Shown: one piece after another, positions 1 through 12,240 of the stretch
How positions within the stretch are numbered: the stretch's first letter is position 1
Layout: each line of letters begins with the position of its first letter
NCBI GenBank assembly: GCA_022393335.1
Contig: JAJEKB010021859.1
Location: 1-64,000, forward strand
Source: Macrotrachela quadricornifera
Lineage: Eukaryota > Rotifera > Eurotatoria > Philodinida > Philodinidae
DNA: 64,000 bases
Reading direction: 5' to 3'
The notes under the pieces: model-generated
Told to the model about the DNA's origin: nothing
The model's input: only the letters and a program-made list of their open reading frames with translations
The model's database searches: none
Translations under genes and position numbers: made by a program

Positions 1-1839
1 TATCTTGAAAAGAAAGAATAACCAACTACTCTTCTATTATTTTTTGAGAGTGTTGAATGGGGGTGTTACAGTTCAGCTTTAGTTCTGCACAAAGAAGCTG
101 TTTAATCAGATGAGTTCATTTAAGCGGAACTGTTCAAAGAGTTGAGCTTTGAGCTGGAGCTGGTGCATCCATAGACTTAGCTACTGAAGCAAGTCGTCAT
201 GAAACAAAGCTCAAATCGGTTACTACGACTCTTCTTACAGGATTTCAGGGTATACATCTTGACTTTTTGAGCTAATTTAGAATAATATGAGCATGCTTTT
301 CGATTGCTTCTTCAGGTGCATCTTGTACAGCGTTTTTGATTCTGTAAAATCGAAAAGGAACTATTTTTCACTATATTTTTTTTCGTAAAGTTACTAAATA
401 ATACCGACATTTTTTTTATAAAAATCTGACGCATCGTTATGCCATTTTTTGAAATATTGATCTTCAAAATGTATGTTTTAAAAGTATTCGGAGAAAATTC
501 AAATCTACATTGTTGTAGAAAGAAATGTACTGCATCTTTTAACATAATATCCAATTCAAGTGATTTGATATTAAGGAAATAAATAATTAAATACTGACAA
601 GAGAAAAAAACATAATAATTTTTTTAAAGCTTGACTTAGTCATGTTGAAGTGTCGCATGTTTATTCAAAGATTGTTCAGCAAATGCTAAAGATTTTGAAT
701 CTATTAGACCAATTTTACATACTTTTCCGTTTCTATTGACCAATATGATTTGTCAAAATTTTTCATAATTATTTCGCGAGATTTTAATTGAGTCATGAGT
801 TATTTCTTAATGCATTTCAGTCGTGTAAATGACAATATTCTTGAATATATTCAACTTTGATTGAAAAACAACAAATGAAAAACGATGCTGCAGTTTGAAA
901 TTAAGATGTTATTGTTAGTTTAGAAAAATTGTCTGTGGATTTTACGCATGAAATATTCTTCGAAAAGGAATGACAATTAACTGGACGACAATCACTATTT
1001 TATACAACTAACATTACTATACAATATAATATTTTTATTTTGATCAATAATCTTTACCATTTGCCAATCAATCGTACTAAAACTGCAGTACGAATTTATT
1101 TCAAAGAACATCACCAATAAATTTAATACCAACTTAATATCTATCAAAAACGAGATTTAGAAGCAATAAATAGTGAGAGTTATGGCGATATCTCGATTTA
1201 GAAAATGTATTCTCATAAGTTCATTCAAACTGGATCTGATTTAAAACAAATATAATCAGTAATTAATATGACAATCATTAATAATTTTCAGAGAATTTCA
1301 AGAAGACGCATGCAACTTTGAAATTCTAAAAATTTCCTCAATTCGACATTAACAAGCCGTCATGAGTCGTATGTGAAATTATTGTTCCACCTCTCAATAA
1401 AAATATTTTTGCCGTCCTTTATATGTAAAACGTTTTTTATGAAATGAATCTTAGAAGAAATTCTTTTCAATTAAAAAAGAATTGTCAAATTTAATTAATA
1501 AACAAGGATGATATATTCGTTTCATAAAGTATCATATTAAAATGCGCACACCATCTATATAAAAAAATAATTATTATTATGTAGATAATTACTCATGCAT
1601 GATCTTTTAATTGAAAATTCTTTCAAGTTTGTCGTCGATTTTTCCAGTGAAGTTGACGATAATAATAATGAATTGTTAGTGAAATTAAATCGAGCTTCAA
1701 AAGTGGAGTAAAAATTCTTTTCTTAACCCCTCTTTGCATTCATACTTAAATTCAAAGTCATTTTCTTCTTCTGCTCGTAAGTCTTTAGTGAAATTAGAAT
1801 TTTTAACAAAAACAAAATTTGTTCATTAATTATTATAAG
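1..1839. other. AT-rich stretch without a recognisable gene
   Basis: No reading frame here has a family signature. The longest frame (about 80 codons near 312-554, minus strand) has low-complexity composition and no plausible splice context. I see no tRNA, transposon terminus or tandem repeat. It is the upstream flank of the decayed receptor gene that follows. Confidence 0.5.
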
Positions 1840-2750
1840 ATGGTATCTAATACAGCACTATTTTGGTTATATCGTAGTTTTCTTATTCCATCCCTTATTT
1901 GTTCTTTATAATCTTCTATTTCAATGAACTTTACATCAAGCACTTCATAATCATCCTATTATTCTACAACTTTCCATTGTTCTAATTACTCAAGTAACAA
2001 TATATCCATGAATGTTGTATTGGTTGAAATATGAAGGTATATGGCAAAGATCACCTATATTTTGTGAAATTTAGACATTTATTGATTGGGGACTTTATAT
2101 AGCATGTACAATACTTGTAGCTTGCACGTCAATTGAAAGACATATTCTTATATTTCATGATAAATGGGTACAAACAAAAAAAAGACGTTTTTTTATTCAT
2201 TATCTTCCTCTAGTTATACTCCCTTCTTATTGTCTTCTTTTCTATAGTGCTTTCTATTTCTTTCCACCTTGTCAAAATCTTATTTATCAATCTCGAGCTG
2301 CATGTGCTTCTCCATTGTTTATTGTCAGTTTATGCAGTACGTATGTATACAACTATAGTTCATAATATATCACCCGTTCTAATAATTGTTGTTTTTAGTA
2401 TTGCTTTACTTGTTCGTACATTGTGGCATAGATTTAGAATTCATCAACCAGTTCAATGGAGAAAATATCGAAAAATGGCAACACAAGTATTATCTATTTC
2501 ATTTCTTTATCTTATATTCTATTTTCCATTTACGTTAGTAAATATCTTTATTTTATGTGGTATACCAAGTGAAATATTTTATAATTTTTATGTATATACC
2601 TCATTTCTTACCTATTTCATTTATCTTCTATTTCCTTTTGTTTGTGCATTTTCATTACCTGAGCTGCGAACTAAAATTCTTCAGATTTTTCATTTGCGTC
2701 GACCAGCAAGACGTATTGGTATTAGAATATTGACAAGAGAGGCGTGAAAT
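1840..2750 (+). pseudogene. Decayed seven-transmembrane receptor (GPCR-like) gene
   Basis: The plus strand holds pieces of a rhodopsin-like orphan receptor of a type I associate with bdelloid rotifers, spread over different frames. An ATG at 1840 opens about 23 codons (ending LIPSLICSL), then a TAA. A second frame carries LHNHPIIL near 1946-1970, with in-frame stops about 50 and 110 bases later. It then reads on through FIDWGLY and the loop block ERHILIFHDKW into KKRRFFIHYLP and FFPPCQN. From about 2355 a third frame carries TM5-TM7, including LIIVVFSIALLVR, the basic loop HQPVQWRKYRK and LSISFLYLIFYFPF, and ends at 2747. At least two frameshifts and three stops break it, and no intron model repairs them. 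The apparent ORF start at 2247 is a GTG and its first 35 residues are out of frame. If intact it would be a plasma-membrane receptor of about 300 residues; ligand unknown. Confidence 0.8.
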
Positions 2751-3423
2751 AAACCACTTATTATTTGATGTTTATTTTTATGTTTCATTGTCACTCTATA
2801 ATATTATATAAACTGAATGTTTGTAATCAAAAAAGTTTTGTGACGAAAATAATTTAAATAGTTGTTTCTTATCCTATTCGAAATATGATCGATTAGAAAA
2901 TATTTTTCATGATATTTGCATCTAAATCAATATGGCTTTGGTACGAAGTCTCGAAAAGATAAATAATCGGTCAAAAAAAGCAATGGATACTTTTTAGTTA
3001 AAAATACAAAGTCTTTGATGAGATTCGACCGGTAGAATTTTATAATGAATAGGATTTATTTAAAGTTTTTTACATTAAACTATGACATCAAATAAAAAAA
3101 CTAATTGATTCATCGACGCATTTTCAAAAGAAGTCTATTTCAAGGTGTAGAATGAGACAGCTAAACATATGGAACCAAATTTAATTCATTTGAAAAATGA
3201 TATAATGATTCTTGAGGTAGATTGTTAAACTATGTTAATAATTAATTTTTAGAGCTGTATGTTGACAATAAATTAATCAAAATCTTTGTTTCTTTGATTT
3301 TGAATAGTTTCATTTGAAAAAGCAATGACTACGGCATTAATTTACATGCGAAACATCTAGGAATGAAAAGTATAAACTAAAATTATAGTAAACAAATAAT
3401 ATTTTCATCAATATGTCAGAGTA

Positions 3424-3670
3424 TATGTCATGAATCTTTGAGTTTCTCACAAGATTCGATGACAAAGTTTTCTGTCACAGGTTCAATGCAGTGTTTTTCA
3501 AGACAATAAGTCAAATTATTCTAATTTTCTTTACTTTAGTAACTCAAATATTTCATAAAATCATGCATGAAAATCATGAATCAAATGTTATTAAAACTGT
3601 AGCTGATATATTGCTTAGAATAATTTGATCAATAACTGATCTTTTGAGAAACTTCACAGTTCATGACATA
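3424..3670. repeat. Short palindromic repeat, MITE-like
   Basis: The two ends are inverted copies. The left end reads TATGTCATGAA followed within 10 bases by GAGTTTCTCA. The reverse complement of the right end reads TATGTCATGAA followed by AAGTTTCTCA. A second inverted pair, CAAATTATTCTAA, lies further in. The length of about 247 bp and the absence of coding capacity fit a miniature inverted-repeat element. No clear target duplication was found. Confidence 0.55.
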
Positions 3671-4483
3671 TTCCTAGTCTAAAAATTTTCTTTTAGTTAA
3701 TCATTTGAAGGAAGAAAAATGAGCAGTCATTACAAACATCAGTATATTAATAGAACGAAGTTTCAATTATCGTAATATAACTTAATGAATAATTAATCAT
3801 TTGAAAGATCGATATTGTCGAATAAAATACTACATAGATTCTTCATATTCAGACATTTATATTGCAATTGATTTACTAAAGAAACAAATAATCATTTGTA
3901 TCGATTTGTAAGAATACAAAATGAGATTGAGGCTTCAACACCGAAAAGTAGGAAAAATAGATTCTCAACAATGAATAACTTTATGGAATTATGACAATTT
4001 TTAACTGCACCATCTATCAGCAAATGTCGTGAATAATAACTGCAGCCACAATAGATTGATTGGCAAGTAATACATTCTCATCATCATACCTGCCCACCTT
4101 CATCGATACGCATACTTCTATTACAATCTCATTAAAACCATCCAAACATAAACATCATGTATAGCTCCATCCAGGCAACAACATTACCCATAACTCTCCA
4201 ATATACTAAAGAATAAAACCATTAGAATCTTACCAAAATCATATCACTAATATCAAAAGAATTCATTGCAACAGTATCAATTTCTTTCAAGCCAATCCTC
4301 TTTATTTAAAAATTTTATTATATACATAAATTATTCGTAAAAATTGGATTACATAACATTGTTGAAGTTTTGTTGATTTTTATAAATATCTATCGAAAGT
4401 TATCATTGTTACCTCTTTCAACAGCATTTAAAAAGTTACTTATGATACCATCAATAGTTCCCATAAGTCATTGTTATTAGCTA

Positions 4484-4690
4484 TATATATTTCTTAATAA
4501 TTGGCTTTTGATATTCCCGGATAGTTTTCAAAAAGGTATCTTTGGTATCCTTAGATAGCCGTGAAAGCGTCAGTCATGATACCTTTGGATGGTTCTCAAC
4601 AAGTTACCTTTAATGCTTCTACACAGTCTGAGAAAGGTTACTACTGATAGTCTCGAATAGGCCTTAAAAAGGTATCTTGAGAAGTTGGCT
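4484..4690. repeat. Degenerate tandem repeat, about 35-bp period
   Basis: The motif GGTATC or GGTTAC, followed at varying distance by a run like GATAGTCTC or GATAGCCGTG, recurs several times in about 200 bp. Period and phase are loose. The texture is like the 34-bp iterons of the element at 28-29.3 kb, so it may be an eroded subterminal region of a related element; that is inference. Confidence 0.3.
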
Positions 4691-5159
4691 CAAGAATTCG
4701 AGTCACTTTTTTTCAAGGGTGTTTATTATTGAAAATAAATTTTGCTTCTATGAATTACTTTCATATGATTGACTATGTTTGGTCATCAAAATGATGCTGA
4801 GATGTCACATGTACACTATCTCTTTTAAATATATGCTATTTATTATTGTTATATAGAAGGAAAAAACTTGTCAGTGCAGTCTCTTTGGAACTAAAATATG
4901 AAATTCACAGATCTGTTTTTCTTAATTATGTTAATATAAAATGCGTTAAGTAAGTAATATGTTATAGACAATAGTTGGTTTGAGAATAATTGATCGTCAA
5001 AGAAATTATCTACTTCATTTATATACAAATCTTGAACAATGATTTTATCTGTAATTCTTTTTACTGGCACTCTATTTTTTATTTGGTGATGTTTTTTTGC
5101 TTTCGAATTATCGACTTAACCGAAGAATCTGGTTTCATTGAGTTTAAGGAAATAAATTA

Positions 5160-5440
5160 ATCTGTTTATACCTTTAGGACAATTCTTCATTATTACAATT
5201 ATCTGATCGACGCGATTGTCGAGTTTTCTGTTTTTGTTCTCGCAGTTGATGCATCTATTCGGTTTCATTTCCTTGTCACTTGCGTTTCCTATACCGACGG
5301 TTACGTTCTCTTTTTAGTTTTGCAAGATGCTGTTCACGCATCAACAAACTCATCGTAGTTATATCACTTCATAATGAACTAATAAGAAGTTTTGCTTCTT
5401 CTTCTTCATTATCAACACTACTGTTTGCATAAACCACATA
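5160..5440 (-). pseudogene. Decayed basic, Arg/Glu-rich coding fragment
   Basis: Read on the minus strand, a single frame of about 90 codons stays coherent apart from two TGA and one TAG codon. It starts with an acidic piece (VDNEEEEAKLL), then a strongly basic helix-like stretch (LMREQHLAKLKRERNRRYRK), then MHQLREQKQKTRQSRR. There are no frameshifts, which suggests recent decay by point mutation. I do not recognise the family; composition suggests a nuclear or nucleic-acid-binding coiled helix. It lies about 250 bp downstream of the TRPA-like gene stop on the same strand. Stop codons within otherwise coherent sequence argue against it being an extra exon of that gene. Confidence 0.4.
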
Positions 5441-5685
5441 ATTTATTATTAGAAAATATAACTAATATAAATGATCTAATAAATGTTTAATGAATAGTTT
5501 CACTCAGAAAAATAAACATAAATCGCGAGTGCCTGTAAAAGAAGGGTAGAGAGGAGCGAAAAACTTCGATTTAAAACTTACACTCACATTTTTTCATATG
5601 TAAGTTTCACAAAAGAAACAAGAGTATTTTGTTTGTCTTCTCTGAAAAATAATATGTTAATAAAAGTATAGTTTTCAATTCAAGA

Positions 5686-8600
5686 TTAATGATAAGATGT
5701 ATGTTGTCTATTATTCGATGATTTATAACTTTTAGGTATTGTTTTCTTTAATTGTTCGTTGTTATATTTAGTTTCATTTGTGATTTTGTGTGGTATAGTA
5801 TTTTCAGAGTTGATAATCGATAATGAATTTTTTATTGTCTGTGTTGTCTTCGTTATTTGTCTAAGAATTTGTGTTTGATGATCATCTTCTTTTTGTTCAG
5901 ATTCATTTGATGAATCATTGTCTTCAACTTCTCTTGCACAAGATTCTAATAAACGTTTTTTTAAATATTTACACCATTTAGGTAGTTTCTTCATATCTTT
6001 TTTTCCATAATGCTTAGGAGAAATAAAAAAAAACCGACATTGATCGAAACAACGGTAAAAAAGATTAAACAAGTAACGAGACTGATATCTAACAATTTCC
6101 AAATCTGCAACTAATTCATAATATGTATCAAGACGAATATTTTTCGCCATTTTCATCATTGGTGTAACTTCTCCCACAGCCAAACCTATTTCATTATTTA
6201 AATAAATAAAAAGATATAAAATAAAAGTTTTTATTACCGATGAGAAGATTTGTTGCAAGAACAGTCATAGCAATAGCAAAAACAACAAGTAAGAAGAAAC
6301 CCACTTTATAATATATAATTGTCGTTTCGTTATATACTAAATCGTCGTAGTTTAATTCTCCAGTACTCATTATCACTAAAGAATTCTTATGTCAAAAATT
6401 AAAATAAATTAAATGACAAATACCTATTTTAGCAAGACTAAGAACTAAATCATTAAAAACTCGAAAATTTTGAAATATCATATATAAAGGAAATGTAAAT
6501 GCACATATTAAAATGGTTAATACTGGTAAAAAAAGTACAAATCTAATTGAAATTCTTTTCATCATAATAACATAATTACCCAAAACAGGTACATATTGTA
6601 TATAATAAAATAATGCTAAATAACCACTAAAAAGACCATATGCACCAAGTTGCCATTGAATTGGACAGCGCATTCGATAATTTTTCTGATAATCCTGATC
6701 AATTAAAAAATAAACATTACATACGAGTGAGATTATTTCAAGAGTAAATGTAAGGATTTTTGTTTGGTCAATCGTTATATAAATAAAAATAAACCAAGCA
6801 TTTTTCACAATATTTGCGACAAACAAAACATACATAGCTTTTTGCAAACCGTAGTCAACTATTTCTTTTACATCATTATTTCCAAGCAATTGTGTTACAT
6901 TTTCACATAAATTTGTCTGAAAATCAAATCCTGTTAAATTGTAATATTTTTGTGGATGTTCTGTTCGTAATACCATTGTGGTAAATATTCCAAGAAAAGC
7001 AACGTAAATAAGAGAAATAAAAATCACAAACAGTATATTAAAACCACACCATGGAAATTTTTTATCAAGGAGACTTTTGCTTAACGGATGACTCATTAAT
7101 TCATATCTATCATGCATAGCCATAAGAAAGAGTGGATGATTCATCACTAAAGTCCTGGAATCGAATGTATATGGTTCATTTTTTCCAATATCTTTGTATG
7201 CATCACAAGGTCGACCTAGAATATCACAAATATTATTTAAAGAAATTTTTTGATAAAATAAACATAATCTAGTATTTATTTTAAAAAAATTTCATTAATG
7301 TTTTAATAATTGTACATTTGAAATATTTTTGAATGGAAAAAGAATATTATATTCATCACGTTACTAACGAGGGAACATTCCCAACTGTTAAATCGCTTTT
7401 CGGTTGGTTATATTGCCATTCGATCAGTCTTGATGAGTATTGAAAAAGTTCATTTTGATTTGCTTTTCCGGTCTTCTATCACCGACTTATAGGAGTTTTA
7501 TTGAATTTTGAGCTAAAATCTTGTCTATAGACAGTACTCATAGTCATTAAAAAATTTCCAAAGTTTGAGTCAGAAAAAACATAACCTTGTCGAGATATTA
7601 GCTTGTATTGGAAATATTCCTATTTTGAAACATAGCCCAAAAGAAAGGTTTTTTTCAAATGCGATTATTTCGACAAGGGTATGTTTAGTCCGGCTCAAAC
7701 TTAGGAAATTTTCTAATGATTATGAATGCTATCTATAGACAAAATTTTAGCTCAAAATTCGGCCATTTAGGTTCTCATAGATTCTCATAACAATAGATCC
7801 GAAATTCAGTAAAACCCGCATAAGTCGATGATAGAAGACCGAAAAAGCAAATCAAAATGGACTTTTTCAATACTCACCAAGACTAATCGAATGGTAATAT
7901 AACCAACCAAAAAGCGATCTAACAGTTGAAGATGCTCCCTTGTAAGCAAAATCAAACGTTCTAGTTTATATAGACAAAAACATTCTACTTAGAATAGTTT
8001 TCATTCTTGAAAACAAAACGGTGTAAAAGTATTTTCATTTCTACTTCACTTAATGATATTTTCAGTTTAGAATTTTTTCCTATTTAATTTTAATAAAAAC
8101 TAATGTAAAAGAAAATAATAGAATAAATATAATTATTTGTTAATTACCTTTAAGCCAATATCGCACAGTATATTGATCTTCTAAAAATTCATAATTATAA
8201 AACTGGCTATAAATTTTAGTTTCTTCACTACCAATCTTTGTCGTACATTTATCAAGAATTTGATAAGCCATATCAGGCATAAATTCAATAAGTTTTCGCA
8301 TGGGTGTGTCAATCGTACGACAATCGAAGCATATTGAACGAATACAGGAACGAAAACAACGTATGATTTTACACAATGGTATAAAATAACATTCTTGGCG
8401 GGTCTCGTCTCCACATGTATAACATAGTTTGTTACAGCACTGAGAAAACTGTGCATTTCGCATTAAATTAAATATATAATCTTGTTCAATTAAATAATTG
8501 ACTGTATTTTTATTATTTCCTTTAATGGCAATTTCAAGACAATTATACCCTTGAAAATTTGTTTCTAATAGATCAGCATTATTATCCAATAATTTTTTAA

Positions 8601-11600
8601 TTGGTTCAAAGGAACCATATCTACATGCTATATGTAATGGAGATTCATGATCAATATTTAATGCATTAATATTAGCACTAAATTTAATAAGTAAATCAAT
8701 AATACAATCAAAACAATCTTGATTTTCTTCATCAATTGAATTAAAGTAGAGAACGGCCTCATGTAACGGTGTATTATCATCTATGTCACATGCCTTGACA
8801 TTTCCACCCTTATCGAGAAGTAATTTAACAATGTTCACATTACCTAGAAATAAGATAAATATATTTATACTTTCTTTTCAACGATCAGAAAAATTCTTTC
8901 AAGTTCGTTCACAAAATTTTTTATTTACAGAGTGGTCCAAAAGTCGGTTAACTGAAAAAAATTGAATATCTCCATTTCGGCTCACATGAACGAGTTAAAT
9001 TTTTTACCAATGATAGAGGTACGTATATTAAATTTTTATCATTGATATCAAAAGAGAAGAATATTTATTACAGAATGTTTTCTCGAATTGTGTAATCACC
9101 TATGAAATCTATTCTCTATTTGCATAGATTAATAAATCAAATCATTAAAAATTGTGTATTCATCTCGTTCAATCATTTTCTTCTAATGAAAAAAATCTCA
9201 TGCAATATTTTTTTTTATCTATAAAATACCATAATCAAGTTGCGGTGAATAATCATTAATTCAACTGCAACGTTCACTGCGATTTCAAGTTATGATGAGA
9301 TCCATGTTATTTCCTTTCTATTTGTATGTATTCGACAGTATGAAAAACACTTCATTATGCTTTTATATTTCATTAAATATTTAATGATAAAAAAAAAATC
9401 AATTTTTCAAAATATGTTCTGAATCATGATTTTGATATTTATATTGGACAGATGTAAGTATTATTTCAATCTTTTACTTTTACTGATTAACTGAAGCTCA
9501 TATTACACATAACAATGATAATGTCTACTCTAATTCATATAAGGATAGTTTCGCTGCATTTAAGTTGTGTCTTCAATCTACTATGTTTAATACGATGCGA
9601 AGCAGAGCATTTATTTAATTCGTTGAGAGCTTTATTTATTTATTTGTTTTTTGCTATCTCGACGTATGTATTAAGAGTTCAGATTTTGAATTACGATAAT
9701 CTCGAATGTAGAATATTCGAAAATATTTATTCTGATTTTTTTAATTTCTCATTGCTTCCAGTATTTTGAGTATATCGTCGTCAAACCTAAAGCATTTTGT
9801 AAAAGTTTTTTTAGCAAAGTGTTTAGAATTTGAAGCTCTACAAATGCTGAAAATTTTAGCAAAATTGAAGATAGCTTTTGTATATTATAGTTGAAGTCTC
9901 ATACAAAATTCATCTAGAATATCATATAGTTTCTTTTGTAGATCCCTTTTCAGACCCAAATCTCATTCCCAGAAAAAGAAAACTATAAAGTTTGATATAG
10001 CAAATTTCGCGCTATCAGTCCCTATATACCACCAGTTTCGAGAATTCCAAATTTGTATATAATTTTTAGCGACACTCTTTATGATTAGTCATTTGTATAG
10101 TGAGCTGTGGAGGTACATACTGGGCTATGAATATATTTTTCAAATATATATATTTTAATACATTTTCACATGGGCTACATTATTTTACGAGTGAAATTTT
10201 ACCATCGACAAATTAAAAGATGATTATGATTAAGAAATCACAAAGTTATGCATTATGTAAATTAAAAAACAACATGAGTTTCTAGTAAAATCTACATATT
10301 TTTTCTCCTTTATTGTAAGTGGAAATCTTAACTTTTTTTTATAGTCAAAATGATCGGCATAAAAAGTTCTACAAACTCTAAAAGTTTGACACGATTTAAA
10401 GATATTTTTGTACATCATAGGAGATTTCCCATGGAATTACCCAACAATTGTTTATCTTAAAAAGAAATTCTATATGGAAATATAAATATTCAATTAATAG
10501 TAAATATCGTCTGTAACAAACTTAAAATATACCTTTAAATGCAGCCATATGCAAACTTGTGCGTAATTGTGCATCAGGTTCTTCAATTAATATTTCAGGA
10601 TTATCTACTACTTCAATCATATATTTCACAATTTCATAATGTCCATATTGAATAGCTTCATGAAAAGCAGTTAATCCATTATTATTTCGAATTAATAACA
10701 TCGATGGTATCAATACGAAATTATTAAATTTTCGATTAGAGTTATATTTTGATTGTGATGGCATAGTCTCAAGATTCTTACCTATCGATAATAATTCTTT
10801 ACACATATGTTTGTTGTTGTTTTGTACACAAATATGTAATGGCGTATTTCCCATGACATCAATAGGCTGCAAATTAAATTGCCGTTTTTTTGCTTTTTCT
10901 AACAAACTATCAGTTATCGATTTGTCTGGGAACTCTGCACAAATATGTAATACAGTTCGTTCAAAATCATAACTTGAACTTTTCCATATTTTTTCATCGC
11001 AATATTTATCTACGATAAAGTCTTTAACCGCGTCGACGACTCGATATTTAACAACTGTCATTAATGGAGTAAATCCATCTTTAGATATTGATTTCGACAT
11101 CACTTCTTTAGTAAAAAGATTCGATATATTTGATTGTTTAATACATTGATATGCATTTGGTTGATGACAAACTAATCGAAGTATATAACTAATCATATCT
11201 TCTGTAAGAACAAGATGATTTAAAATTTCCATATCATTGAGACGAACAGCACTATGAATAAGAGTGCGAATAGAATAGTGAGATTCAAATTGAGAAGATG
11301 AATTTTGAATGTAGTTTTTAATAGCACCTTTATTATTATATTCACAAGCAAGTTCGAATGGTGTTTTATCATCTATTGTTTTCATTTTCCATACTCTTGT
11401 GTCTAAAGGAAATAGTGAATATATAGCCGTATCTTTTCCAAATCGATAAGCATAATGAAATGGAGTTGCTTTTTGATTATCACACGCCTATATTAACAAT
11501 AAAAATTTAAAATAATTAATTAGTTTTCTTTATTTTCATTTCAATATATTTTTTACATTAAAAATAATATTTTATATGTAACTTACATAAGGATTTGCTT

Positions 11601-12240
11601 TGCATTCTAATAATTTATTAGCAATGGCACTATGATTATGCATTATAGCATAATGTAATGGTGTTCTTTTTTTATCGTCTTGAATATTTATTCGAATATT
11701 TTTGTGATTCAATAACATAAGTAAAACCGTTTTATTTTTATCTTTCTCGATTTCTGAGGAACAAGCAGCAATATGAAGCGGAGTTTGACCACCTTGGCCC
11801 AGTAAATTAACGTCTTAAAATAAATAAATTAAGTTTTGAAAATAAAAAAAAATAGTCCAATGATTATTACTGCATTTGTATGGGCTGCTGAGAAGGTTTT
11901 TGCAAACCTCTTCATTATTCGATCGAACAGCATAATGAATTGGTGCAAAATGAGTATCATCATCAAGTTTTTCAATTATACTCCTTTTGTGTCTTTTATA
12001 TTGTTGATATTCAAAGAGTTTTTCAACTTTTCTCCATCGTGTTTTATCACATGCAGCCTATTTGCATTTTATTAATAATAAAAAAAAAACATTTGTTTTT
12101 TGTTTCTATTTCCAGTAAAACATTCTTACTTGTTTTAATCGAGTATAAATTGTTTGTATTGCCTTTTTCTCGACATCTTCCTCAGATACTTCACTTTTTT
12201 CATGTTTAATAGATCGATCTGATGCTTTCGGACTAATCAT
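5686..12240 (-). CDS. TRPA-type ankyrin-repeat cation channel (8 exons)
   Basis: Predicted plasma-membrane cation channel of the TRPA family, the branch that in animals senses irritants, heat or mechanical stimuli. My exon model (minus): 12240-12130, 12057-11871, 11813-11587, 11487-10533, 8843-8148, 7215-6424, 6375-6238, 6185-5686. All borders are GT-AG, the phases agree, and the product is 1,164 residues. Residues 1 to about 650 hold many ankyrin repeats (FAPIHYAV, GQTPLHIAA, GNTPLHICV, NTPLHEAV, ESPLHIACRYG). A Cys-rich linker follows, then six membrane segments in exons 6-7. The short pore region ends in TGELNY, in the place where TRPA1 has GDINY. S6 ends in LLIGLAVGE, a TRPA hallmark. The tail is acidic, then Ser/Thr/Asn-rich. 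The start is the first ATG after an in-frame TAG. Introns 4 and 5 are long (1.7 and 0.9 kb); intron 5 carries a foldback element. No frame breaks were seen. The ligand cannot be deduced. Confidence 0.88.
7369..7941. mobile_element. Foldback transposon inside TRPA intron 5
   Basis: Two arms of about 220-280 bp are imperfect inverted copies around a loop of roughly 70-100 bp. The left arm begins AGGGAACATTCCCAACTG. The reverse complement of the right arm begins AAGGGAGCATCTTCAACTG. The arms stay alignable through GGTTGGTTATATT, the block TTTTGATTTGCTTTT and GAGCTAAAAT. There is no coding capacity, so it is non-autonomous. It lies wholly within an intron, between acceptor and donor, and leaves the exons intact. 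Arm divergence suggests an old insertion. A hairpin in the pre-mRNA is expected. Confidence 0.8.
8928..9070 (+). repeat. Mariner-type terminal fragment in TRPA intron 4
   Basis: Following a TA, the sequence CAGAGTGGTCCAAAAGTCGG leads into TTGAATATCTCC, then CATGAACGAG and ACCAATGATAGAGG. The same order of blocks is found in the mariner left end at 15.3 kb and in the MITE at 61.9 kb. I found no matching right end nearby, so it is probably a truncated copy. Confidence 0.5.
9071..10520. other. Remainder of TRPA intron 4, nothing recognisable
   Basis: AT-rich intronic sequence. Short frames occur on both strands (9515-9769 plus, 10230-10418 minus) but have no family signature and sit between the mapped donor at 10532 and acceptor at 8844. 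Confidence 0.5.

Larger units (their letters stand above)
2751..5159. other. Intergenic AT-rich DNA with small repeats
   Basis: No gene is recognisable. Two repeat features inside it are listed separately: the palindrome at 3424-3670 and the weak tandem array near 4484-4690. The rest is AT-rich and lacks long frames on either strand. Confidence 0.5.

Noticed and set aside
2247..2747. Apparent 166-codon ORF as a complete receptor gene
   Set aside because: It starts with GTG and its first 35 residues are the wrong frame of an upstream receptor segment; only the later part is genuine receptor sequence.
8181..8456. 91-codon Cys-rich minus-strand ORF
   Set aside because: It overlaps TRPA exon 5 in another frame; the Cys content mirrors the Cys-rich linker of the channel.
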